DNA of 64,000 nt from JAAURB01 sp049647265 (GTDB lineage: Bacteria > Cyanobacteriota > Cyanobacteriia > Cyanobacteriales > Microcoleaceae): assembly GCA_049647265.1 (NCBI GenBank), contig JBARXJ010000044.1, positions 1 to 64,000 on the forward strand, in the 5' to 3' direction. The first letter of the stretch is position 1; each line of letters opens with the position of its first letter. Shown here in pieces: positions 37,119-46,060 of this stretch. Made by a program: the position numbers and the translations under genes. The notes under the pieces are model-generated. The model was not told the DNA's origin. It searched no databases and worked only from the letters and a program-made list of their open reading frames with translations.

Positions 37119-38285
37119 TTATATTCTGGCTTTGACAAATGCTTCTAACCGTTCCATTCCCCGTTCAATACTGGCTAAATCAGTGGCATAAGAAATCCGC
37201 ACATGACTATCATTTCCAAACGCCACACTGGGAACGGTTGCCATGTGTTTATCTTCCAATAAAGCATTAGAAAAATCCATCGCATTCATGCCAATTTCAC
37301 TAATATTAGCGTACATATAAAACGCGCCATCAGGTTTAATACAACTAATACCAGAAATTGAATTTAACGCCTCATAAATTACTTCTCGCCGCTTCGCAAA
37401 AGCCAGACGCATTTCTTCGACACAATCTTGCGACCCTTCTAACGCTGCCATTGCGCCATATTGAGAAAACGTACAAACATTAGAGGTACTATGACCTTGA
37501 ATGCGAGTCATGGCTTTAATCACTTCCGCATCCCCCGCTAAATATCCCAGTCGCCATCCGGTCATGGCGTAAGCTTTAGCAAATCCACTACTAATAAAGG
37601 TGTGTTTATCACTCTCGGGTAAAGCCGCAGCAATACTTAAATGCTTGGCATCATCATACAAAATCTTGCAATAAATTTCATCGGAAACCACATGAATTCC
37701 CGCCTCCATTACCACTTCTGCTAGTGCCTTAATTTCTTCTGGCGTGTAAACCATTCCCGTGGGGTTAGAAGGAGAATTGAGGACAAATAGTTTAGTTTGA
37801 GGCGTAATGGCCTGACGTAACTGTTGCGGTGTAATCTTATATCCAGTGTCTGCGGTGGTTTGGACAACAACAGGCTTACCATCAGCTAAGGTCACCATCT
37901 CCGGATAACTCACCCAATAGGGCGCGGGGATAATCACCTCGTCTCCGGCTTCAATTGTGGTAATGATTAGGTTATACAGCGAATGTTTCCCCCCGTTGGT
38001 CACAATCACATTCTGCGCCTGATAATTCAAGCCTGTTTGTTGATTCAGGTGATTGGCAATTAATTCTCGTAGCTTCAGTTCCCCAGCGGCTGGGCCATAG
38101 CGAGTTTTGCCTTGGTCTAAGGCAGTTTTCGCGGCTTCTACAATGTGTTTGGGGGTATCAAAATCGGGTTCTCCGGCACTAAAATTGAGAACATCAATCC
38201 CTTCAGCTTTCATTGCTTTGGCTTTCGTTGAAATCACCAAAGTGAGGGAGGGGGTTACTTTTTCTACTCGCGCTGCCAATTTCAT
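37119..38285 (-). CDS. aspC: Class I aminotransferase (aspartate/prephenate aminotransferase type)
   Basis: This PLP enzyme begins MKLAARVEKVTPSLTL, the normal start of the Ib subgroup; an upstream in-frame Met at 38378 would add 31 unrelated residues. The pattern includes NFSAGEPDFDTP, APYWVSYPEM, NSPSNPTGMVY, and the PLP-lysine segment SSGFAKAYAMTGWRLGYLAG. The C-terminal Arg motif is in HVRISYA. Its 388 residues are normal. In cyanobacteria this subgroup can use aspartate and prephenate; which dominates cannot be read from sequence. Confidence 0.9.
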   Translation of the reverse strand: MKLAARVEKVTPSLTLVISTKAKAMKAEGIDVLNFSAGEPDFDTPKHIVEAAKTALDQGKTRYGPAAGELKLRELIANHLNQQTGLNYQAQNVIVTNGGKHSLYNLIITTIEAGDEVIIPAPYWVSYPEMVTLADGKPVVVQTTADTGYKITPQQLRQAITPQTKLFVLNSPSNPTGMVYTPEEIKALAEVVMEAGIHVVSDEIYCKILYDDAKHLSIAAALPESDKHTFISSGFAKAYAMTGWRLGYLAGDAEVIKAMTRIQGHSTSNVCTFSQYGAMAALEGSQDCVEEMRLAFAKRREVIYEALNSISGISCIKPDGAFYMYANISEIGMNAMDFSNALLEDKHMATVPSVAFGNDSHVRISYATDLASIERGMERLEAFVKARI

Positions 38286-38733
38286 TGTTACAATTCTCTG
38301 GGGCTCAGAACGATTGACTTTAAATTTTACGAGGGAGGGAATTAACCCGCAACTCTGGATGTCAAGCCATGATAACACTTCACTTTAAACCATCAAAGAT
38401 GAAATGACAAAACTTTACCTTAATTTTTTATTAAATATTGAGCGTTTGACCGACCTTTTATACTGAATTTTTTAAGCTGTTAAAATAGATATGATATAAT
38501 TTCGCAGCTCATGTATTTTGAGTTTAAACGGATTGAAGTTAAGTTTTGACTGAGATTTTTTTTAATATTTTCTGAAGAATCATCCCTAGTATTCCATCAA
38601 TTCCTATTATTTTTAGGGTTGATTCTATCCCAGAGTAAAAATAACAGCTTACAAAGGTGAACAATTCATCTATAATAAAATAATCTATAAAACAATCCTG
38701 CAATTTATTCTGATTATTCTACGTTAACGCCTC
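38286..38733. other. Gene-free divergent promoter region
   Basis: About 450 AT-rich bases between the divergent aminotransferase and aminopeptidase genes. It must hold both promoters. No tandem repeat, riboswitch or strong hairpin is visible. Confidence 0.4.
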
Positions 38734-41343
38734 ATGTTGAATCTTTACTTTGATACTGAATCGGATTCTAGTAAATCCTTTGAATTACCCGGTGCTCGTC
38801 CCCATTATAATCCAGACCGACCGGGGCAAGTTGAGCATATTTTCTTAGATTTAGTACTAGATATCCCTAATCAATCCTTTGCTGGAACTTGTACAATACA
38901 TCTTAATCCGGTTCGCAGTGGGATTGAAACGTTACTATTAGATGCGGTTGATTTAGAGATTAAATCGGTAAAAATCGGCAAAGCAAAACAGGAATTTGAC
39001 TATGATGGTCAACAGCTTCAAATTTATCTAAAGCTGCCAACAGAAGCTGATACAACGATTAAAATCGCGATTGAATATGGAGTCGAAAAACCCCAACGGG
39101 GACTCTATTTTATTCAACCCAATTCTGATTATCCCGATAAACCAACGCAGGTTTGGACGCAAGGAGAAGATGAAGATTCTCGCTTTTGGTTTCCTTGTTT
39201 TGACTATCCCGGACAGTTAGCCACCTCCGAAATTCGTGTCAAAGTTCCTCAAGAATTCATGGCAATTTCTAATGGGGAATTAATCGAGACAAAGAAAGAC
39301 GGAAAACATAAGATTTATCACTGGTTACAGAAACAGATTCATCCGACCTATTTAATGACATTAGCTGTCGGTGATTTTGCTGAAATTAAGCAAGAATGGA
39401 ATAGTATTCCTGTGACTTATTATGTGGAGAAAGATAGAAAAGATGATGCACTCCGCACCATGGGAAAAACACCCGATATGATTGAGTTTTTCTCAAAAGC
39501 GTTTGGTTATGACTATCCTTATCCTAAATATGCTCAAGTTTGTGTGAGTGATTTTATCTTTGGCGGTATGGAAAATACCTCCACAACTTTGTTAACAGAT
39601 CGGTGTTTATTAGATGAAAAAGCAGCGCGGGATAACCGGAATTCTGAAAGTTTAGTCGCCCATGAATTAGCCCATCAATGGTTTGGGGATTTAGTGGTGA
39701 TTAAACATTGGTCTCATGCTTGGATCAAGGAAGGAATGGCAACCTATTCTGAGGTTTTATGGACAGATAAAGAATACGGAAAAACCGAAGCCGCCTATTA
39801 TCGTTTGAATGAAACCCGGAATTATTTATCAGAGGATAGTTCTCGTTATCGTCGCCCCATTGTTACCCATATTTATCGAGAAGCGATTGAACTATACGAT
39901 CGACATCTGTATGAAAAAGGGGCTTGCGTTTATCACATGATTCGGACAGAATTAGGAGACGAATTATTTAATAAAGCAATTCATACTTTTGTCCAGGATA
40001 ACGCTCATCAAACCGTTGAAACTGTTGATTTATTACGAGCCATTGAAAAAGCAACTGGGCGTAATTTCCTTGGGTTATTCGATCAGTATGTTTATCGGGG
40101 CGGACATCCAGATTATAAAGTCTCTTATTCTTGGGATGGTGAAAGTCATTTAGCAAAGGTTACTGTCAGACAAAAGCAGGCTAAAGATAGCGAAAAACTC
40201 AGTGAACAGTATTTATTTGATCTGAAAATTCCGATTGGATTTGGCTATGTTTCAAAATCAGATCATCAACCTGAGTTAAAAACCTTTACGGTACGAGTTC
40301 ACGAAAAAGAACAAACCTTCTATTTCCCGCTTGAAAATAAACCAAAATTCATTAGTTTTGATGTTGGAAATCATTACTTAAAAACAGTCATTTTAGAATA
40401 TCCAGTCGCTGAATTAAAGGCTCAACTTCAGTTTGATTCTGACCCGATTTCCCAGATTTATGCGGCGCAAGCTTTAGCTAAAAAAGGCGGTTTAGAAGTA
40501 GTTAAAGCTTTAACTTCTACATTAGAGAAAGAGGAATTTTGGGGGGTAAAAGTAGAAATCATTAAACAGCTTGCTAAGATTAAACTCGATCAAGTTGTAG
40601 AGGGGTTAATGACGGGGTTAAAAGATGAGAATGCAAAAGTACGACGCGCGGCTGTTAATGCACTGGCAAAAAGCCGAACAGAAGAGAGTTATAAAGCCTT
40701 AAAATCTATCTTAGAGAAAGGAGATGATAGCTATTATGTCGAAGCGTCTGCCGCGATGGCAATGGGTGAGATGGCAGCAGCAAATACAGAGGAAAAACCC
40801 ACCGAAGAAAAAGCCATTAAGCTGTTAAAATCCGTCTTAAAAGATAAAGCGGGTTGGAATGAAGTGGTGCGCTGTGGTGCTATTTCTGGACTGAGTAAAA
40901 TGAAGACTTCAGAAGAAGCGTTAAATCTAATTTTGAAGTATACAACAGCAGGTGTGCCTCAAGCCTTACGTTTAGTTGCCATTCGGACTTTAGGCAGTAT
41001 TTCCACAGCTCAAAACTCGATCAATTTAGAGCGAATTTTACAACGTTTAGAAGATATTGCGGGAGAAGACTTTTTCCTGACTCAAGTCGCTGTTGTAGGT
41101 GCTTTAGGAATAATGGAAACACCAAAAGCAATTGCAGTTTTAAATGATTTAGTCGAGTCTGCTTTAGATGGACGAGTAAAACGACGTGCCGAAGAAGCGG
41201 TACAAAAAGTACAGAAAAATATCGGATCAGATAAAGCCTTAAAACAGGTACGAGACGAATTAGAAAAACTCAAGAAGCAAAACCAAGAGTTAAAAAGTCG
41301 TTTAGAAACCTTAGAAGCAAAAGCCAATTCTAACGGTCGTTGA
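38734..41343 (+). CDS. pepN: M1 family aminopeptidase N with C-terminal HEAT repeats
   Basis: This 869-residue zinc aminopeptidase has the substrate-anchoring GGMENTSTT (GAMEN type) and the HExxH site HELAHQWFGD with the third ligand in WIKEGMATYSE. The N-terminal beta saddle covers about 1-220. Instead of the ERAP-like tail, residues 560-830 form HEAT-like helical repeats (for example AKVRRAAVNALAKSRTEESYKALKSIL), ending in a Lys-rich coiled coil, ELEKLKKQNQELKSRLETLEAK. This HEAT form is usual in cyanobacteria. A perfect hairpin (TTAGGGATA/TATCCCTAA) follows at 41355-41386. Confidence 0.93.
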   Translation: MLNLYFDTESDSSKSFELPGARPHYNPDRPGQVEHIFLDLVLDIPNQSFAGTCTIHLNPVRSGIETLLLDAVDLEIKSVKIGKAKQEFDYDGQQLQIYLKLPTEADTTIKIAIEYGVEKPQRGLYFIQPNSDYPDKPTQVWTQGEDEDSRFWFPCFDYPGQLATSEIRVKVPQEFMAISNGELIETKKDGKHKIYHWLQKQIHPTYLMTLAVGDFAEIKQEWNSIPVTYYVEKDRKDDALRTMGKTPDMIEFFSKAFGYDYPYPKYAQVCVSDFIFGGMENTSTTLLTDRCLLDEKAARDNRNSESLVAHELAHQWFGDLVVIKHWSHAWIKEGMATYSEVLWTDKEYGKTEAAYYRLNETRNYLSEDSSRYRRPIVTHIYREAIELYDRHLYEKGACVYHMIRTELGDELFNKAIHTFVQDNAHQTVETVDLLRAIEKATGRNFLGLFDQYVYRGGHPDYKVSYSWDGESHLAKVTVRQKQAKDSEKLSEQYLFDLKIPIGFGYVSKSDHQPELKTFTVRVHEKEQTFYFPLENKPKFISFDVGNHYLKTVILEYPVAELKAQLQFDSDPISQIYAAQALAKKGGLEVVKALTSTLEKEEFWGVKVEIIKQLAKIKLDQVVEGLMTGLKDENAKVRRAAVNALAKSRTEESYKALKSILEKGDDSYYVEASAAMAMGEMAAANTEEKPTEEKAIKLLKSVLKDKAGWNEVVRCGAISGLSKMKTSEEALNLILKYTTAGVPQALRLVAIRTLGSISTAQNSINLERILQRLEDIAGEDFFLTQVAVVGALGIMETPKAIAVLNDLVESALDGRVKRRAEEAVQKVQKNIGSDKALKQVRDELEKLKKQNQELKSRLETLEAKANSNGR

Positions 41344-41354
41344 TCTTAAATAGT

Positions 41355-41386
41355 TTAGGGATACTCTATTGCTGGAATATCCCTAA
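41355..41386 (+). terminator. Hairpin downstream of pepN
   Basis: TTAGGGATA pairs perfectly with TATCCCTAA. No long T-run follows, so termination is likely but not certain. Confidence 0.5.
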
Positions 41387-41446
41387 TCTCCTCAATTCCT
41401 ATCATTGGGAAAGACTATTCTTCATCCGCAAAACTCACATTAGCGC

Positions 41447-41473
41447 TAAAAAGCCAGGGTCATGCCCCGGCTT
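41447..41473 (-). terminator. Terminator of the sbtA-sbtB operon
   Basis: On the minus strand AAGCC-GGG pairs with CCC-GGCTT, with one internal mismatch pair, followed by TTTTT. It lies about 30 bases beyond the sbtB stop. Confidence 0.8.
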
Positions 41474-41500
41474 GTTCATTTTGATTGATTGGGTTTTGAG

Positions 41501-41818
41501 TTAGAAACTGTGGGCGTGCAGTACTTCCATTACGTCACAGAGATAGGAAATGCCCGAATAATCATCGAAAAACTCCGTTGCAACCTCATCGGCAATCTGA
41601 AGAGCCATTTCCTTAGTGGGGGTAAGCACCTCAAACTTTATATTCGAGTAGTTATCGTAAACAGTAGGCCGTCCCGTCGAGCGCACGTTGCGGCTGCCTT
41701 TACCGCCAGCGTCCACCACCGTATAACCGGGAGCACCGGCTTCGTCGATGATCTTAGCGACCTTTTTCTGTAGCAACTTTTCCGTGACAATCACGAGTTT
41801 GCAGGCTTTCTGGGTCAT
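41501..41818 (-). CDS. sbtB: PII-like signalling protein SbtB, without the usual C-terminal R-loop
   Basis: SbtB is a trimeric PII-like protein that binds adenine nucleotides, including cAMP and c-di-AMP, and gates SbtA. The ATG at 41818 (MTQKACKLVIVTEKLLQKKVAKIIDEAG) is chosen over a longer frame since GAGG precedes it and SbtB starts here; 105 residues. The Gly-rich segment DAGGKGSRNVRS is conserved. The protein ends MEVLHAHSF, whereas the Synechocystis type continues with the CGPEGC redox loop; nothing like it follows the stop in this frame. It lies about 150 bases after sbtA on the same strand. Confidence 0.9.
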   Translation of the reverse strand: MTQKACKLVIVTEKLLQKKVAKIIDEAGAPGYTVVDAGGKGSRNVRSTGRPTVYDNYSNIKFEVLTPTKEMALQIADEVATEFFDDYSGISYLCDVMEVLHAHSF

Positions 41819-41971
41819 GTGTATTACCTCAAATACGCTTGTAGTTATTGAACTGAGTGAACGTGTTTCTTGCCAATGGGTCGCACCGCTGTTGAATAGA
41901 GACGATGCAGACCTTGACATAACCGTCTCATTGGTTGCCGGGCTAGAGAAACAGCGGTAGAGCGCTATCCT

Positions 41972-43114
41972 CTAGGGTGAGTTGCCTATCGCCTGAGCAA
42001 GGCCGATGAATAGCGGTATTCCTACGGCAAGTGCAATCGGCGTACCGACGGCTGTGGACGAGCCAATATAGGCAGAGGGATTGGCTGAGGGGATACCAGC
42101 TCGTAAAGTCGGCGGCCCCGAGATATCTGAACTAGAGGCGGCGATAACGGCCAGGATCACAACACCGCCCAGGCTGAATCCCGTGGTAGCGTGAGCAATC
42201 ATGCCAAGACCAAAGGCAATGAACCCATGCAGTAGCGGTGCCACAAAGGCATATATAGCGTACCACTGACCCACTTTACGCAGCTCACCAATCCTTGCTG
42301 TGGCCTCCATACCCATTACTAGCATCAGTATCGAAAGCAGGCCACGGAAGAGGGGATCGAAGAAGCTCTCATAGACACTTTCTGGCCGAGTTAGGATGCC
42401 TAGAGCCAGACCGAGCAACAGTGCCGATAGGGCAGAGCCTTGAAGGCTTTCTTTCACGATAGGCCATATCTGAACCCTCGGGGACTTATCGCGCTTAGGA
42501 TACCCGCTTGCGGTAATGTACGGCTTGCTACGATACCCACCTGGGGTAACGCGCGTCTTTGGCTTGCGACGAGACTCTTGCTTAATCAGATCCTCCTGCT
42601 TGCTGAGTTGCTCCTCTGCGGCATCGCGCTTCTTGCTAGTATAAATGCTGGCTAAGACAATCGCAGTCACGAGCGCTGGGATATCCATGAAGGGATAAAG
42701 TGCGCCAGCCCAGGGTTCGTATGGGATACCTTCGGTTTCTAGTACCGTCAGGCCAGCAGCGAGGGTAGAACCACTCACAGCACCGAACAAGCCCGCAGTC
42801 GCAATGGCATCAACAGTTTTGACGTTCGGCAGCAGGGCCAATGTATAGCGCCCAATGAACACGATCAAGATCCCTATTACCATGGCGAATAGCGCGGGCA
42901 ACAGCATCTCCAGCAGATTAGCATTGCGGATGGCGATACCGCCACTCAAGCCGACTTTAATCAGCAGCATGAAGACGATGAACTTATAGATCGGATCTGG
43001 AATGGTCAGCCGGCTATTGAAGGCGGCAACGATCATACCACCAATCAGAAAGCCGAGTGTGGGGGACTGTAACTTCCCCCCGAAGAGCGTCAAGAAATCG
43101 GATAAAAAATCCAC
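41972..43114 (-). CDS. sbtA: Sodium-dependent bicarbonate transporter SbtA
   Basis: This high-affinity Na+/HCO3- symporter belongs to the carbon-concentrating mechanism. The 380 residues form two inverted halves of five membrane helices, starting MDFLSDFLTLFGGKLQSPTLGFLIGGMI, with the conserved FGAVSGSTLAAG and ASSSDISGPPTLRAGIPSANPSAYIGSSTA (in part) signatures. A basic cytoplasmic loop of about 60 residues separates the halves, rich in Lys/Arg and phosphorylatable Ser/Thr. The GTG start at 43114 is preceded by AAGGAG. Base composition is visibly richer in GC than flanking genes, suggesting horizontal origin of the sbtAB pair. Confidence 0.94.
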   Translation of the reverse strand: MDFLSDFLTLFGGKLQSPTLGFLIGGMIVAAFNSRLTIPDPIYKFIVFMLLIKVGLSGGIAIRNANLLEMLLPALFAMVIGILIVFIGRYTLALLPNVKTVDAIATAGLFGAVSGSTLAAGLTVLETEGIPYEPWAGALYPFMDIPALVTAIVLASIYTSKKRDAAEEQLSKQEDLIKQESRRKPKTRVTPGGYRSKPYITASGYPKRDKSPRVQIWPIVKESLQGSALSALLLGLALGILTRPESVYESFFDPLFRGLLSILMLVMGMEATARIGELRKVGQWYAIYAFVAPLLHGFIAFGLGMIAHATTGFSLGGVVILAVIAASSSDISGPPTLRAGIPSANPSAYIGSSTAVGTPIALAVGIPLFIGLAQAIGNSP

Positions 43115-44728
43115 GTTATCATTCTCCTTGATCAGATATTGTCAATACCGGACGACCCAAAGCATCCAGTACCGAGTGATTAAAGTTGAAACTATTCAGG
43201 TTAAACACCTTTAAAAAATTAGTCATTTGATATCCTTGCAGCGCCATAACAAACGCTGAACCTACTTTTTTTGTGTGTTGTTGTAGTCATTGTTGGTTAA
43301 ACTCCTTGAAGCTATTTTTGATAAAATCAATGAAGTAACTGACTGATTGATCTACTGAACTAGAGTGATACAGATTTAATATCGCTCTTTTAAATAATTA
43401 GAGTGGATAAAATTTATTGAGTCCAAATCTTTATAGATAGCTATGGTTTGACTGAACTAAATATTGATCTAGAAAAAATCGGCTTCTAGCTTTAATCGCT
43501 AGTTTTTGGCTTACTCTCTGGCTAGAAACCGAACGGCTGATATGCAACTTTCGATCTTTTATCCAATCTCTAGAAGAAACTGGGTGGTGGACAACGCTGT
43601 CCTCGAATTCGTTTAGTAAAAATCATGATAAAAACTCCAATTTAAAACAGTTGATTAAATTCGCTTCACGAGTAAACTATCAAGCTTATGTTGAGGACTC
43701 TCTAGATGAACTTCAATTCCATCAAAAAATCTTTCAACTCATCGTAAAGTCTGGATGGGACAATCTGGAAATTTAGCTTCTGTAGCAGTTTATCTCCAGA
43801 TATCCTCTCAATTCACCTTATCATTAAGGGGTTAACTCGATCAAAATTTTTGAAAGAGTTCTCGTGAAATCCCTAATGAATTGTCTCAGTCAAAAACCAT
43901 AAATCATAACTTTTATAGGGATAAGAAACACGACTGCGGGGGTCTTTCCGCTTGCATCAGCCCCATATCAAAGGGGTTCTCGTATTGGCATCGGAGTCGG
44001 AGAGATTTCCTAGATATTCCTGCAGAAAAACAGAACCCACAGCAGAATTACTCACAACTTTTATAAATTTCCGCCGTAATTAGAAATATCAAAATTTAGA
44101 CATAAAAACCCCCTGACAGTCTCTAAAAATTTATAAAGACTATTCACTGTGTTATGGAATGTTTTAAAAACAGAAATTTTAGACGATTATGTTCGCCAAC
44201 TCACTACAAAACTTCTCAATCATTTTTTTTTGATTAATTAGCTTGTTTGGAAGCTCAAAGCCTTATGTATAAGAGCACTTACAAGGTAAACGCTTCTCAA
44301 TCTAAATTATTATAAGACGAGAAAAGTCTTGAATATAATGAAGAAAAATTAACTAACCTTTCTTTCATAACATTAGCTTACATTAAATCATAAAAAAATA
44401 CTAAATTTAAAACTAATAATATTAAATCACATAATTAGGTTTAGCTTATAGATGTAAATAAACATTAAATTGACTTGCCATAGATTAAAGTCTATGCATA
44501 GAGAATAAAGAATTGGGTTATAGTCTTCTCAACGCTGTAACGTGCAGTGCTGCAAGGTTAGGGAGTCACCGAGTCAGGTGATATAGTGGATGATGAGCTA
44601 CGCTACGGCAACTGATTTAACATCGTTCTGTGTCTGTCTGCTTGTCACCGGGTCTTGTTTCTGTTGAACAGCCTCTATGATATACAGATAGAGACTAGCA
44701 CTCGATCAATATTTCAAACCCGTGTGAA
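43115..44728. other. 1.6-kb region without a supported gene
   Basis: Its right part is very AT-rich. It should include the sbtA promoter near 43120-43300, but no CcmR or NdhR site was assigned. One frame is free of stops from 43468 to 43776 (about 102 codons, no ATG or GTG) and encodes a hydrophobic start (LLALIASFWLTLWLE), perhaps a decayed transposase end. GGAGTCACCGAGTCAG-type dispersed repeat sequence lies near 44560. The NTPase promoter must be within the last 150 bases. Confidence 0.5.
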
Positions 44729-46060
44729 ATGGCAAACTATCGTTCAGACTCCTTTCGCAAAGCTTTTCAAAATTTGCAATTGATGCCACTGGTGACCCCT
44801 GAACAACTCGAACACTTCCGAGTAGAGTATGGTACAGAACTTTTGGAAGAACTCGAGGTACTCGTTGAAAGTTGCTCACCGAATAATAATAAGATTATTT
44901 TTACAGGACATCGAGGATCGGGTAAATCAACATTACTGAGTGAATTTTGCCGTCGAGTGGGGAAACGCTATTTTACCGTCTTTTTTTCCATCGCTGACAT
45001 TATTGAAATGTCTGATGTGAATCATGTTAATGTTTTGTTTGCGATGGCAGTACAATTGATGGAAACGGCAGAAAATCGCGAAGTAAAGATTGGATCAAAG
45101 ACCAAAAACGAGTTTTATAAGTGGTTTAGTAAACATACTAAAACGGAAAGTAATTCAATTGATTCTAGCGTGGAAATAGCAGCGGGAGGAGAAGCTGTAG
45201 GAAGTGTTCCATTTGCTAAATTTTTTGCCCGGTTAAAAGCCACTCTGAAAGCGAATTCTATTATTCGAGAAGAAATTACCACCGAATTTGCCCGCAGAAT
45301 ATCGGATTTAGTGGATCGGATTAATGATATTGCAATCGCCATTCAAGCGGCTTCTCAACAAGAAATTTTAGTTGTAATCGATGACTTAGATAAACTAGAT
45401 TTAGAGGTGGTCGAGCGGGTTTATCGTAACAATATTAACGCCCTATTTCAGCCCTCATTTCGGATTATTTATACCCTACCGATGGCGGCAACTCGGGATA
45501 AGACATTGCGGGGGATTCTCAACAACGCCACCAACAACCCCATTCAGTCGATGTGGGCGACAAAGCTGTTTGCAAAGGGGGAGGATCGTAAAACCAATCC
45601 AACCCCTGTTCCTGAAGCTGTAGAAGTGTTTAGAGAGATCTTACGAAAACGAGTACACCCTCAGTTGATTGAACCCGAAATAACACAAATGCTGATTCTT
45701 AAAAGTGGCGGCGCATTGCGAGAGTTAATTCGCTTAGCCAGTCGCTGTTGTCAGTTATGTTTAGTACAGTTGCGGCGATCGCCTGATAATCCAGATATCA
45801 TCGTAACAGAGGAGATTTTGCAGAAAGCCGTTACCAACTTACGAATTGAATTTACCGAACCTTTAGGACAAAACGATTATCAAATTTTGGCACAAATCTA
45901 TCAAGATTACACCCCAGAAGACGGTATGAATGAAACTTTTTTAGAATTATTACATAATCTATACATCCTAGAATATCGCAACGATGACTTGTGGTTTGGT
46001 GTACATCCCATTGTCCTGGATATTTTACGACATCGTGGGTTAACTGGGGAAAATGGATAA
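44729..46060 (+). CDS. P-loop NTPase (AAA/STAND-like), first gene of a CHAT operon
   Basis: This 443-residue protein has Walker A FTGHRGSGKSTLLSEF near residue 60 and Walker B ILVVIDDLDKLDLE near 215, followed by sensor-like RIIYTLPMA and a helical/winged-helix end (LLHNLYILEYRNDDLWFGVHPIVLDIL). No membrane helix is visible. It abuts the CHAT gene with no gap (stop TAA, then ATG), so they are translated together. I infer a switch that senses a trigger and controls the protease, as NTPases do in conflict systems. A chaperone-like regulator is an alternative. Confidence 0.8.
   Translation: MANYRSDSFRKAFQNLQLMPLVTPEQLEHFRVEYGTELLEELEVLVESCSPNNNKIIFTGHRGSGKSTLLSEFCRRVGKRYFTVFFSIADIIEMSDVNHVNVLFAMAVQLMETAENREVKIGSKTKNEFYKWFSKHTKTESNSIDSSVEIAAGGEAVGSVPFAKFFARLKATLKANSIIREEITTEFARRISDLVDRINDIAIAIQAASQQEILVVIDDLDKLDLEVVERVYRNNINALFQPSFRIIYTLPMAATRDKTLRGILNNATNNPIQSMWATKLFAKGEDRKTNPTPVPEAVEVFREILRKRVHPQLIEPEITQMLILKSGGALRELIRLASRCCQLCLVQLRRSPDNPDIIVTEEILQKAVTNLRIEFTEPLGQNDYQILAQIYQDYTPEDGMNETFLELLHNLYILEYRNDDLWFGVHPIVLDILRHRGLTGENG

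Noticed and set aside
43468..43776. A 102-codon stop-free frame with a hydrophobic start, resembling the end of an IS4-type transposase.
   Set aside because: It has no ATG or GTG start, no catalytic motif and no inverted repeats nearby; it is mentioned only as a possible remnant.
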